From Clostridiales bacterium (GTDB lineage: Bacteria; Bacillota; Clostridia; Oscillospirales; CAG-272): a stretch of DNA of 36,808 nt. This document shows positions 7,788 through 15,999 of the stretch, one piece after another. The stretch spans positions 1-36,808 of the forward strand of contig JAAZIU010000042.1 of assembly GCA_012800735.1 (NCBI GenBank), given 5' to 3'. The translations under genes were made by a program, and so were the position numbers. Numbering within the stretch: the first letter of the stretch is position 1; every line of letters begins with the position of its first letter. The notes beneath the pieces were generated by a model that saw nothing but the letters and a program-made list of their open reading frames with translations, had not been told where the DNA came from and did not search any database.

Positions 7788-8762
7788 ATGGGTTACAATA
7801 AAGAAAACTTCATACGCATCCGCCGTGAATTTGAGCAGAAACATCTGAAGGCAAAACAGTCAGCTTCGGAAAGGCTTGAAGAACTTCATTCAAAAATCCC
7901 CGAGCTTCGGGATATAGACGCTGCGTTAAGCGAAACTTCGTCGAAGATTGTAAGAGCCATAGTTGGCGGAGGAGATATTGAGTTTGAGCTCGAAAAACTA
8001 AGGCTGGAAAACAAACAGCTTCAAAACAGTCGCGCGGCTTGTCTTAGGTATCATGGATTTTCGCCGGATTATACTTCCGTCAAATATGAATGCGCTGAAT
8101 GTGACGATACCGGTTTTGTCGGAACCAAGGTATGCGGCTGTATGAAAAGAGAGCTGATTTTAGCCGAATATGAGAGTTCAGGCATCGGTCAGCTTATGAA
8201 ATCGCAGTCATTTGATACCTTCTCCCTTGAATATTACCGTGAAGATCGCAGAATATACGAAAACATGCAGAATATTCTGACCGTTTGCCGTGAATATGCA
8301 GAAAAATTCGGGACGGATACCGGTGAAAATCTTCTGTTTATAGGTCCTACAGGACTCGGAAAAACCCACCTATCTACCTCGATTGCCCGAAGGGTTATTG
8401 ACAGGGCGTTCAATGTCGTATATGATACGGCGCAAAATATCTTTGCCGATTTCGAATACGATCGCTTCAGTCGATCTTCAAATGAAACACCCGGGGAGAG
8501 GGTAAGCAAATATTTCGACTCTGAGCTTCTTATTCTTGACGACCTCGGTACAGAGTTAACTAACCAGTTTACGATATCCTGTCTTTATAATCTCGTGAAC
8601 ACTCGTATAAACACCGGGCGTGCGATGATTATCAACACAAATTTAGACCAGTCGGAGCTGAACAAACGCTACTCCGACCGTATTACATCAAGGCTTTTCG
8701 GCGAATTTAGACCGCTGATGTTCCGCGGACGGGATGTCCGCCAGCAAAAGCTGATGAAATAA
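7788..8762 (+). CDS. DnaC/DnaI-type helicase loader ATPase
   Basis: An AAA+ ATPase of 324 residues expected to load the replicative helicase with the neighbouring DnaD-like protein. An N-terminal coiled-coil-like region (10-85) is followed by a zinc-binding segment with Cys102, Cys105, Cys116 and Cys118, as in Bacillus DnaI. The ATPase core has Walker A GPTGLGKT (186-193), Walker B LLILDDLG (247-254), sensor-1 NTN (283-285) and the arginine-finger region RYSDRITSRL (294-303). An AGGCGGTC ribosome-binding site lies before ATG 7788, 18 bases after the dnaD-like gene. Similar proteins occur in phages and transposons, but here the context is chromosomal. Confidence 0.92.
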   Translation: MGYNKENFIRIRREFEQKHLKAKQSASERLEELHSKIPELRDIDAALSETSSKIVRAIVGGGDIEFELEKLRLENKQLQNSRAACLRYHGFSPDYTSVKYECAECDDTGFVGTKVCGCMKRELILAEYESSGIGQLMKSQSFDTFSLEYYREDRRIYENMQNILTVCREYAEKFGTDTGENLLFIGPTGLGKTHLSTSIARRVIDRAFNVVYDTAQNIFADFEYDRFSRSSNETPGERVSKYFDSELLILDDLGTELTNQFTISCLYNLVNTRINTGRAMIINTNLDQSELNKRYSDRITSRLFGEFRPLMFRGRDVRQQKLMK

Positions 8763-8798
8763 GTATCTCTTTAAAAACAAATATATGGAGGAAACATT

Positions 8799-9881
8799 AT
8801 GGGAAAGATTCTTAATATCGGAGTTATCGGCTGTGGTACGATTGCAAATTCGGCTCATATTCCGAATTACAAGCGTCTTCAGGAGGAAGGCAAGGTAAAG
8901 ATAAAATATCTTTGCGATATTATCCTTGAAAGAGCGGAAGAAGCCGTGAAAAAATGGGGAGTCGGAGTTGCCGTTAAAGATTATAAGGATGTCATAAATG
9001 ACCCTGAGATCGACGCGGTATCTGTCTGCACCCCGAATAAGATGCACCGCTTTATCTCCATTGACGCGATGCGCGCCGGTAAACACGTGCTTTGTGAGAA
9101 GCCTATAGCCCGTAACTATCAGGAAGCGCTTGATATGCAGAAGGTTCAGCATGAAACCGGCATGACGCTTAACATAGGCGTCGTAAACCGTTTTAACGGC
9201 GCAGTAAACAAGATTCGCGAAATCATTGCTGCCGGTGATTTGGGTGAAATCTATCAGACTAACGTAAGCTTCCGCGCTCATCGCAGCATTCCGGGGCTGG
9301 GCGGCGATTTCACAACCAAAGAAATCGCAGGCGGCGGCGTACTTATCGACTGGGGCGTCCATTACCTCGATATCGCAATGTATTGTTTAGGCGATCCCAA
9401 GACCAAGACTGTTTCCGGCGTAGCCTATTCAAAGCTCGGCGTCGATATGAAAAACTATGTTTACGAGGGTATGTGGGCTGAAGATAAGAAGGATCTCAAC
9501 GGCACATATGACGTTGACGACTATGTAACCGGGTTTATCCGCACCGAAGGCTCATCCATAACCTTTAACGGCGCATGGGCGCAAAATATCGGCAGCGGCA
9601 GCTATTCATATGTTCAGTTCCTCGGCACCAAAGCCGGAATACACCTCCAATACGGCGGAGATTTCGACGTCTATACCACAAAAGACGGAAAGCTTTACAG
9701 CTATCGCCCGGAATACACAAGCGGCGATATGTTCTACAAAGAAATCAGCGATTTTGTCGATTGCATTAAGACCGGAAAGAAACTTCCGTCGCATATCGAT
9801 ACTGTAATAGTCACCGCGAAGATGATGCAGGGGATTTACGATTCCTCAGAACAGAACAGAGAAATCGTTTTCGAAGACTGA
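8799..9881 (+). CDS. Gfo/Idh/MocA family oxidoreductase (1)
   Basis: A 360-residue NAD(P)-dependent oxidoreductase of the family that oxidises or reduces sugars, inositols and related compounds. The dinucleotide loop is GCGTIA (residues 11-16). The CEKP motif (99-102) places the conserved lysine, and GGGVLIDWGVHYLD (178-191) carries the catalytic Asp184/His188 pair. GGAGG precedes the ATG by seven bases. It follows the helicase loader by only 36 bases and reads in the same direction, but its function links it to the leftward sugar locus it faces. The two are separated by the terminator at 9891-9928. Substrate and direction of reaction cannot be read from sequence. Confidence 0.9.
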   Translation: MGKILNIGVIGCGTIANSAHIPNYKRLQEEGKVKIKYLCDIILERAEEAVKKWGVGVAVKDYKDVINDPEIDAVSVCTPNKMHRFISIDAMRAGKHVLCEKPIARNYQEALDMQKVQHETGMTLNIGVVNRFNGAVNKIREIIAAGDLGEIYQTNVSFRAHRSIPGLGGDFTTKEIAGGGVLIDWGVHYLDIAMYCLGDPKTKTVSGVAYSKLGVDMKNYVYEGMWAEDKKDLNGTYDVDDYVTGFIRTEGSSITFNGAWAQNIGSGSYSYVQFLGTKAGIHLQYGGDFDVYTTKDGKLYSYRPEYTSGDMFYKEISDFVDCIKTGKKLPSHIDTVIVTAKMMQGIYDSSEQNREIVFED

Positions 9882-9890
9882 AAAATTAAT

Positions 9891-9928
9891 AAAATACGGA
9901 GACCGCTTTCTAACGGTCTCCGTATTTT
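9891..9928. terminator. Bidirectional Rho-independent terminator
   Basis: Arms 891-905 and 914-928 (AAAATACGGAGACCG and its exact complement) form a perfect 15-bp stem with an 8-nt loop, the A and T runs at the ends giving U tracts on both strands. It sits between convergent genes ending at 9881 (+) and 9946 (-). Confidence 0.92.
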
Positions 9929-9945
9929 ATGTCCGTAAATAATTT

Positions 9946-11037
9946 TTATTTTCCAAGCTTCTTGTATTCGCTGAGATAATGGTCGTCAAACTGTACCGTT
10001 ATGCCTTCGCGGCTGGAGCGGAATGCGGCTTCCATAACCTTGAAGCAGCGCAGCACCTGTTCCGGCTTTACTATCAGTTCTTCTTTTCCGTCAAGCGCGT
10101 TTAATAGGTTTTTGTAAAGAAAAGCCCAATCCTGAGGTATCTCAATATCCGGATATTGTTCTTCTTCTTTTTTGAAAACCAAGTACTTCGAGGTTCTTGT
10201 TTCAACTCCATCCTTGGTATACGCAAGAAGTTCATACGGTTCGTAATGAGCATCCTTTATTTTGACGAGAGAGGCATATTGTGAGCTAATTTCGCTTATC
10301 TGAAGGTTGCCGTCAAGGCAGAAAATCGACCAGCGCGGAAGTTTCTGTTGGATAAATGTGGCAACTTCAACATGAGCTGAAAGACCAGATTCAAAATTCA
10401 GAATGACCTTTGCGTAGTCATCGACAAGTTCAGTGGTTATGTTTTTGATTACAGCCGTAACGGATATAACCGGTTCCTGGATAAGGTATAGCATTTGATC
10501 CATAGCATGGATACCCCAGTCAAGGAACATTCCGCCGCCGTGATCCGGCTGGTCGCGCCAACCATACATGGAACCTCCGTCGCCGTGAATACGAGACTCT
10601 ATCATATACGGTTCTTTCAAGACGCCGTCATCAAAAGCCTTTTTAACTATCATAAAGTCGCGATCCCAGCGGCGGTTATGATGAACCGTGAAAAGGACAT
10701 TGTTCTTTTTTGCGGTTGCAATCATGGTTTCGATCTCGGTGCTTGACATAGCGGCCGGTTTCTCAACCATGACGTTTTTACCGGCATTCATTGCAGCGCA
10801 AGCCATTTCACAGTGGAAGTTATTAGTTGTCGCAACAAGACACAGATCGAAATCCTGCTTCAGAAATTCATCAAGATCCGAAAAAGCCGGGATTTTTTCT
10901 TTACGCGCGGCTTTGAGTCTGTCAGGGTTTATATCGTAAGCAGCGGTAGTTTTAATGTCAACATCTTCCCGCTTCGAAGTTTCATAATGATATCCTGACG
11001 CCATTCCGCCAAAACCTAAAATACCAAGCTTGTGCAT
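9946..11037 (-). CDS. Gfo/Idh/MocA family oxidoreductase (2)
   Basis: A 363-residue oxidoreductase, last gene of the leftward sugar locus. It has the dinucleotide loop GFGGMA (residues 8-13), EKP (92-94), HHNRRWDRDF (119-128) and the catalytic block GGGMFLDWGIHAMD (167-180). The segments HxNRRWDxDF and IESRIHG are nearly identical in the next gene upstream (11133-12182), so the two are close paralogues. GAGGA lies at ribosome-binding distance. A stem-loop (11079-11119) separates it from the gene before. Substrate unknown. Confidence 0.9.
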   Translation of the reverse strand: MHKLGILGFGGMASGYHYETSKREDVDIKTTAAYDINPDRLKAARKEKIPAFSDLDEFLKQDFDLCLVATTNNFHCEMACAAMNAGKNVMVEKPAAMSSTEIETMIATAKKNNVLFTVHHNRRWDRDFMIVKKAFDDGVLKEPYMIESRIHGDGGSMYGWRDQPDHGGGMFLDWGIHAMDQMLYLIQEPVISVTAVIKNITTELVDDYAKVILNFESGLSAHVEVATFIQQKLPRWSIFCLDGNLQISEISSQYASLVKIKDAHYEPYELLAYTKDGVETRTSKYLVFKKEEEQYPDIEIPQDWAFLYKNLLNALDGKEELIVKPEQVLRCFKVMEAAFRSSREGITVQFDDHYLSEYKKLGK

Positions 11038-11078
11038 ATAAAAATTCCTCTTTTTAGTTAAAATTAAAATAAGAAACG

Positions 11079-11119
11079 GGGAAGAGAACTGCTCTGGAAA
11101 TCAAGGGCGTTCTCTTCCC
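11079..11119 (-). terminator. Intercistronic stem-loop, possible terminator or RNA-stabilising hairpin
   Basis: Arms 11079-11089 and 11109-11119 make a perfect 11-bp stem (GGGAAGAGAAC type) with a 19-nt loop. Read leftward it is followed by CGTTTCTTATTTTAATTTT, a broken U tract. It lies between two oxidoreductase genes of the same orientation, so it may be a partial terminator or a processing/stability element and not an operon end. Confidence 0.6.
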
Positions 11120-11132
11120 AAGTTTATGATTG

Positions 11133-12182
11133 TTAGATATTGACACAGATAGTCTGATTTTTATCGTTGCTTTCAAAGCCAGCCATCATAACAGCCATTG
11201 AACGTCTGATTTCCTCGTGAGTTACAAACATCGGCTCAAGTCCGTCGATAGCTTTGCAGAAATTACGGTAAAAATCGTGAACATCCGATTTCGGGCGCGC
11301 GACAGAATAGGAATCGGTAGTTACAGAGTCGCGGGGAGCCATGGTCTTTGTAAGTCCGGCTGCAGTCTTAACCGGCACAACATCGCTTTCATGCCAAGCC
11401 TTGCATTTTACAACCTGAGTCTCTTCGCGCCAGTCACGGATCATAGCGGTGCCCTTGCGGCAACGCAGATAGAAGCGCGGCATCGGAATGAAGTTGTATG
11501 TGCCAACTTCGATATAAGCGGAAACGCCGTTGTCGAAATACATATTAAGTTTGAATCCGTCGTCAACTTCGGTATTGGTAAGATTGTCAAAACGGCAGTT
11601 AAGTGAAACAACCTTATTATTAGGAAGAAGCTGTAGGATCTGGTCGATAAGATGTACACCCCAGTCGAAAAGCATTCCGCCGCCGTAAGGTTTTTGTCCG
11701 CGCCAGTCAGAGGGAATTCCGCGAGAACCATGGATACGGGATTCGATATTCATCATATCGCCGATCTCACCGGAATTAACAATCTGCTTCATCGCAAGGA
11801 AATCGACGTCCCAGCGGCGGTTCTGGTGGACGGTGAAAAGCTTTCCGGTCTCATTTGCGGTCCGGATCATGTCGTCGAGCTCTTCCATGTTCATGGAGAC
11901 CGGTTTTTCGCAGATTGCATGTTTTCCGCCACGAAGAACCTCATTTACAACGGTGACATGAACATCGTTGGGAGTAGCTATAACACAGATGTCGACGCGA
12001 TCATCATTCAGAACCTCATCAAGAGAGCTATATGCATATATTCCCCGTGATTCGGCAAGCTCAAGGCGTTCTTTCTTAATATCCCAGACCCCGAGCAGAT
12101 TAACTACGTCACTCTTTAGGGCATACTCGCCGTGCCAGCCTCCCATTCCTCCGTAACCAACCACAACAAGATTTTTTTTCAT
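11133..12182 (-). CDS. Gfo/Idh/MocA family oxidoreductase (3)
   Basis: A 349-residue oxidoreductase. The dinucleotide loop is GYGGMG (residues 9-14). CEKP spans 91-94, HQNRRWDVDF 119-128 and GGGMLFDWGVHLID 167-180, with Asp173 and His177 as the expected catalytic pair. It shares IESRIHG and NRRWD with the gene at 9946-11037 and is probably a tandem duplicate that has diverged in its C-terminal half. The start at 12182 has only a weak AGG upstream. It is preceded by a 106-base gap that holds a short hairpin and a repeated AAGTGTATA, and no clear promoter. Confidence 0.9.
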   Translation of the reverse strand: MKKNLVVVGYGGMGGWHGEYALKSDVVNLLGVWDIKKERLELAESRGIYAYSSLDEVLNDDRVDICVIATPNDVHVTVVNEVLRGGKHAICEKPVSMNMEELDDMIRTANETGKLFTVHQNRRWDVDFLAMKQIVNSGEIGDMMNIESRIHGSRGIPSDWRGQKPYGGGMLFDWGVHLIDQILQLLPNNKVVSLNCRFDNLTNTEVDDGFKLNMYFDNGVSAYIEVGTYNFIPMPRFYLRCRKGTAMIRDWREETQVVKCKAWHESDVVPVKTAAGLTKTMAPRDSVTTDSYSVARPKSDVHDFYRNFCKAIDGLEPMFVTHEEIRRSMAVMMAGFESNDKNQTICVNI

Positions 12183-12205
12183 GATAAATAACCTGGTATT
12201 ATTTC

Positions 12206-12223
12206 CGTCCCGAAACCGAGACG
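12206..12223 (-). other. Short hairpin between sugar isomerase and oxidoreductase (3)
   Basis: On the minus strand CGTCTCG-GTTT-CGGGACG forms a 7-bp stem with one G-U pair and a tetraloop. No U tract follows, so it is not a convincing terminator. Nearby, 12252-12269 has the sequence AAGTGTATA twice in tandem. Confidence 0.4.
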
Positions 12224-12288
12224 CCTTTCATATTCAATAATAAATGTAAGTGTATATAAGTGTATAGAAATGTTATTTTTTCTTATGT

Positions 12289-13260
12289 TTAAGCCCAACT
12301 CATAGTAGAGGGCTTAGGATCGCTCATAATTGCTTCCTTAAGGACAGCAACAGCCTTCGAAAGACCTTCGTCAATGCTCATCAGGCTGTCCTCGTGTTCA
12401 ATCGAAAGAACTCCGTCGTAGCCGACAAGGCGGAGGTTCGAAACGATATCACGCCAGAACTTAAGGTCGTTGCCGTATCCGAGCGCGCGGAACACCCAGC
12501 TGCGGTTGATTTCATCCCCGTAGTGCTTTGTGTCGAGGACGCCGTTGAGAGCCGTGTTAATCGGGTCTATCTTCGTATCTTTCGCATGGAAATGATATAA
12601 AGCGTCATTTTTGCCGAGGCAGCGAATAACAGAGGTAAGATCCATTCCCTGCCAGATCAGGTGAGACGGATCAAGGTTGGCGCCAAGGTTGTTGCCGGCA
12701 AGCTCGCGGAGCCTGAGAAGAGTTTCGGGATTGTAAACACAGAAGCCAGGATGCATCTCAAATGCAACACGGACGCCGTGGTTTTTGCAGAATGCAGACA
12801 TTTCCTTCCAATATGGAACCAGAACCTCATCCCACTGATATTTCAGAACGGTAAGAAAGTCATCCGGCCAGGGGCAGGTGACCCAGTTGGGATACTGTCC
12901 CGAAGGGCTGTCGCCTGGGCAGCCGGAGAATCCGATCACGGTGTCGATACCCATCTTTTCCGCAAGCAGAACCGCATTGCGGAAATCGGTATCAAAGCCT
13001 TTGGCGATTTCTTTGTTCGGATGTACGGCGTTTCCGTGGCATGCCAAAGCAGCCGGTTCGATGCCGTATTTTTTGAAGGTGTCCATGAAAGTGTCAAAAG
13101 ACTTGCCGTCTGAAAGCAGCAGCTCCGGGTTGCATTGGTTTTTGCCCGGATAGCCTCCGGCACCCAGTTCAACGGCTTCGACTCCGAGAGGCGCCAGCTT
13201 TGCAAGAGTCTCATCAAGAGTCAGTTTGCCGTAAAGATTCGCAAGTACACAAAGTTTCAT
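12289..13260 (-). CDS. Sugar phosphate isomerase/epimerase (xylose isomerase-like TIM barrel)
   Basis: A 323-residue protein of the AP-endonuclease-2/xylose-isomerase-like TIM-barrel family. Expected divalent-metal ligands are Glu168 (FEMHPG), Asp197 (NLDPSH), His225 (HFHAKD) and Glu288 (SIEHED). These are the strand-end positions used by IolE-, IolI- and 3-epimerase-type enzymes. GGAGG lies just before the ATG. The setting among Gfo/Idh/MocA oxidoreductases suggests it rearranges or cleaves a keto-sugar made by one of them. The sequence does not tell which reaction it catalyses; isomerase, epimerase, dehydratase and 3-keto-glycoside lyase are all known in this fold. Confidence 0.87.
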   Translation of the reverse strand: MKLCVLANLYGKLTLDETLAKLAPLGVEAVELGAGGYPGKNQCNPELLLSDGKSFDTFMDTFKKYGIEPAALACHGNAVHPNKEIAKGFDTDFRNAVLLAEKMGIDTVIGFSGCPGDSPSGQYPNWVTCPWPDDFLTVLKYQWDEVLVPYWKEMSAFCKNHGVRVAFEMHPGFCVYNPETLLRLRELAGNNLGANLDPSHLIWQGMDLTSVIRCLGKNDALYHFHAKDTKIDPINTALNGVLDTKHYGDEINRSWVFRALGYGNDLKFWRDIVSNLRLVGYDGVLSIEHEDSLMSIDEGLSKAVAVLKEAIMSDPKPSTMSWA

Positions 13261-13296
13261 ATGGTTTCCTCCGTTTATATATCGAAAAATAAAATG

Positions 13297-14772
13297 TTAC
13301 AAAGAATTATATGTGTCTAAAAGCTTCTGCAGCTCTTTTTCGGCTTTCGGCATGACTTTTGCAACAGCAGACGAAACATCCGCGGTTTTTTTGGTGACCT
13401 GATTCCGTATCGCGTCGGAAAGTCCGCCGATAGAATAGAGATAGCCGATATCATATGCTTTATTTCCGAAAATAATGTCCAACATACCTTCCGATTCGTT
13501 ATCGCGAAGTACTTTGCCCTGCAGCGATACTTCGTAGAAAGCAGGACGAAGCAGGTTCATGGATTCGCAGGCGAGCGATTCGGTTATTATAGCAACGAAA
13601 TCCAGATCGATTACCGAAACCGGAATCGCAACACCATAACCGTCGGTTCGGGCGAGGGTAAAGTGCTTTTCCTGGCTTTCATCATATTTCGGAATCGGCA
13701 GGACACCGAAGTCGGTATCCATCGCGCGGTAGTCACGAGGTATGTTTTCAAAGCAGGATGTTCGGATAAGAGCCCTGTCTTCCTGGAAGATGGTAGAAGC
13801 GTATTTCCAGATATCGTCGGCTTTGATTTTTTCCGCCATGAAAACATTCTCGCTGTCACGCATGAATTCGAGGATATCAGACGCGACAGTAATCGATTTT
13901 TCCGAGCCGACTTCGATTTGCAGGTTGCCGTTGTTGTTGCTGATCAGGCGCTCACCGGAGCCGAAATAGAAATCAGAAACGCCGGCATATTCTGAAACTA
14001 TTCCCCAAAGGTCATATTGGTCGAGTATACCGTTACCGTCAATATCCGAAGTCACATTAGAGCCCAGCTGCTTCATTTTATCGATGATCCATTTTCCTTC
14101 GTTTACAAGAGCATACGGATCTTCAAGACTGTATTTTTCCCAGAGTCCTTTGTTGAAATATGCGCAGGAAACTCGCATATCATCGTAAAGATGGATGTCG
14201 CCGGTATCGAAGTAGAGCCTATCAGAAATGGTAAGCTCGTTTTTCATATTAATATCCCACCAGTCGGCTTCAAGATCAAGATGTCCCGCGTCAAGCAGAT
14301 TCATAAGAAATCCGCCGGTAGCAAGGGAATAAAGACTGGTATAATTATGGATAATCAACTGATACGCATCATCACCGGCAGAGATGGATTTTTTTGCGTC
14401 TGAAACTACATTTCCGGAATCGTATTGAGAGATATCAACATTAAATCTTTCTTCAACGATTAGGTTTCTTTTGTAAATGGCGTCGTTTATATTGTCGCCG
14501 TTCTCGGCTTCGGTATCTGAGTTCATATAATACTTGATGTTTTGACCGGAGTTGCCGGCCGTGAGTATTACAAACTTCGCGCCTTCATAATCGTTGATCG
14601 GGACATTGGCAGAAGCAAAAGCGGTTTCAGTCAATTCGACATTAACGCTTTCGGTTGTTGTATCAGCATAAACCGCCGTAGTTGTATCCGGCTGAGCAGA
14701 TGAATCTCTGCATGCAACTGCCGACAATGCAAGAACAACCGATATCAAAGCGCAAATCATTTTTTTCTTCAT
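13297..14772 (-). CDS. Extracellular solute-binding lipoprotein (ABC transporter substrate-binding type)
   Basis: A 491-residue lipoprotein. The signal peptide ends in lipobox AVAC (Cys21 counted from ATG 14772), followed by a Thr/Ser-rich linker and a domain resembling family-1 carbohydrate-binding proteins of ABC importers. No permease or ATPase gene is next to it. Starts at GTG 14784, ATG 14778 and ATG 14772 are all in frame; I use 14772 because it is the first MKKK and has GTGAG seven bases upstream. The stop is 36 bases from the isomerase start. A strong hairpin (14810-14847) lies before it, which could let it be expressed at a different level from the first gene. Confidence 0.8.
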   Translation of the reverse strand: MKKKMICALISVVLALSAVACRDSSAQPDTTTAVYADTTTESVNVELTETAFASANVPINDYEGAKFVILTAGNSGQNIKYYMNSDTEAENGDNINDAIYKRNLIVEERFNVDISQYDSGNVVSDAKKSISAGDDAYQLIIHNYTSLYSLATGGFLMNLLDAGHLDLEADWWDINMKNELTISDRLYFDTGDIHLYDDMRVSCAYFNKGLWEKYSLEDPYALVNEGKWIIDKMKQLGSNVTSDIDGNGILDQYDLWGIVSEYAGVSDFYFGSGERLISNNNGNLQIEVGSEKSITVASDILEFMRDSENVFMAEKIKADDIWKYASTIFQEDRALIRTSCFENIPRDYRAMDTDFGVLPIPKYDESQEKHFTLARTDGYGVAIPVSVIDLDFVAIITESLACESMNLLRPAFYEVSLQGKVLRDNESEGMLDIIFGNKAYDIGYLYSIGGLSDAIRNQVTKKTADVSSAVAKVMPKAEKELQKLLDTYNSL

Positions 14773-14809
14773 GACCATGCTCACTTAAGAAGAATTAAAG
14801 TAAAATTCC

Positions 14810-14847
14810 CTCATCTGCTCCTGCCGTATTTGTCGGGAGCAGATGAG
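14810..14847 (-). terminator. Intercistronic stem-loop upstream of the solute-binding protein gene
   Basis: Arms 14810-14821 and 14836-14847 form a perfect 12-bp stem with a 14-nt loop. Read leftward it is followed by GGAATTTTACTTT, only a weak U tract. It lies after the oxidoreductase stop (14856) and before the binding-protein start. An attenuating terminator or a 5'-end stabiliser for the downstream message are both possible. Confidence 0.6.
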
Positions 14848-14855
14848 AAATAAGA

Positions 14856-15935
14856 TCAGAATCTGTAGATATCTCCGGTTTTGGCGGATGTATAAATGCC
14901 CTCAAGTATGCGTGTTACGCAGAAGGCCTGTTCGGGAAGAACGAAGGGATCCTTATCCTCGCGAACAGCTTTAATCCAAAGTTTGGCTTCGCGGACAGAA
15001 GGTTCTTCGTCTCCGTCTCCGTCGTAGAAAGCAGCTCCGCCGGCGTTAAGATCAGGCTGAAGAACATATTGGCGACCGTTGCGGACACCGTTGATTCGAA
15101 CACCGCCTACCATGTCGCCGCCGGCAAGTGTTCCGCTGACTTGTGTTACTGCTTCGCGGACATCAAGGGTATTAAGAGCCCAGCTGGCTTCAAGATTTAT
15201 AGTAGCGCCATTTTCCATAACAACGAAACCGAAAGCAGAGTCCTCAACGGTAAATTCAGCAGGATCCCATTTGCCCCAAGCGTTAGCCTGGTCAATGTCA
15301 TTGTTAAGTTTATGATAAGCGGTACCGAGGCAATATTTAGGCTTGTAGTTGTCCATGATCCAGAGAGTGAGGTCAAGAGCATGGGTGCCTATATCGATAA
15401 GCGGACCGCCGCCCTGCTCATATTCGTTGAGGAAAACGCCCCATGTCGGAACCGCGCGGCGGCGGATCGCAATAGCGCGGGCATAATAGATATCTCCGAA
15501 TGTGCCGTCAATAGCTTCCTTCTTTAAATAGAGCGAATCGGGACGCTGACGGTTTTGATAACCAATGGTCAGTTTTTTACCGTATTTTTTGGCGGCGTCG
15601 ACCATCTTTTTGCCTTCTTCGCTGTTGATAGCCATCGGCTTTTCGCACATAACATGCTTGCCTGCCGCGAGAGCGTCGCAGGTGATAACGCTGTGCGAGC
15701 GGTTAGGAGTAAGAACATGGACTACATCGATAGTTTTATCTTCAAGCAGCTCGCGATAATCGGTGTATACTTTTGCTTTTGGAGTGCCATATTGTTTTGC
15801 GGCTTTAGCTGCCTTTTCCTCGATTAGATCGCAGAAAGCAACCATTTCAGCTTCCGGAACCTTGGCGAGAGAAGGCATGTGTTTACCGTTTGCAATACCG
15901 CCGCATCCGATAATACCGATTCTTGTTTTTGCCAT
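14856..15935 (-). CDS. Gfo/Idh/MocA family oxidoreductase (4)
   Basis: A 359-residue oxidoreductase, first gene of the leftward locus. It has GCGGIA (residues 10-15), the CEKP motif near 97-100, IGYQNRQRPD and GGGPLIDIGTHALD with the Asp/His pair. It is more like gene (1) at 8799 in its N-terminal GxIANxxHxP pattern than like genes (2) and (3). The ATG has CGGAGGA seven bases upstream and lies downstream of a consensus promoter. Substrate unknown. Confidence 0.9.
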   Translation of the reverse strand: MAKTRIGIIGCGGIANGKHMPSLAKVPEAEMVAFCDLIEEKAAKAAKQYGTPKAKVYTDYRELLEDKTIDVVHVLTPNRSHSVITCDALAAGKHVMCEKPMAINSEEGKKMVDAAKKYGKKLTIGYQNRQRPDSLYLKKEAIDGTFGDIYYARAIAIRRRAVPTWGVFLNEYEQGGGPLIDIGTHALDLTLWIMDNYKPKYCLGTAYHKLNNDIDQANAWGKWDPAEFTVEDSAFGFVVMENGATINLEASWALNTLDVREAVTQVSGTLAGGDMVGGVRINGVRNGRQYVLQPDLNAGGAAFYDGDGDEEPSVREAKLWIKAVREDKDPFVLPEQAFCVTRILEGIYTSAKTGDIYRF

Positions 15936-15970
15936 AATAATATCCTCCGAGAAATTATATTCTTTACCAT

Positions 15971-15999
15971 ATTATATCCTACAATCAAACCAATGTCAA
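15971..15999 (-). promoter_or_regulatory. Consensus promoter of the leftward sugar locus
   Basis: On the minus strand TTGACA (15999-15994) and TATAAT (15976-15971) are exactly consensus with a 17-base spacer. The predicted start is about 30 bases before the ATG at 15935. Confidence 0.88.

Noticed and set aside
7788..8762. Helicase loader as a transposon (IstB-type) or phage gene
   Set aside because: It has the DnaI-like zinc segment and N-terminal domain, follows a DnaD gene, and no transposase or phage genes are near.
12394..13113. Open frames on the plus strand opposite the isomerase gene
   Set aside because: They are shadows of the well-supported minus-strand gene; none has a family match or start signals. 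The same applies to antisense frames in galU, icd, mnmE and recG.
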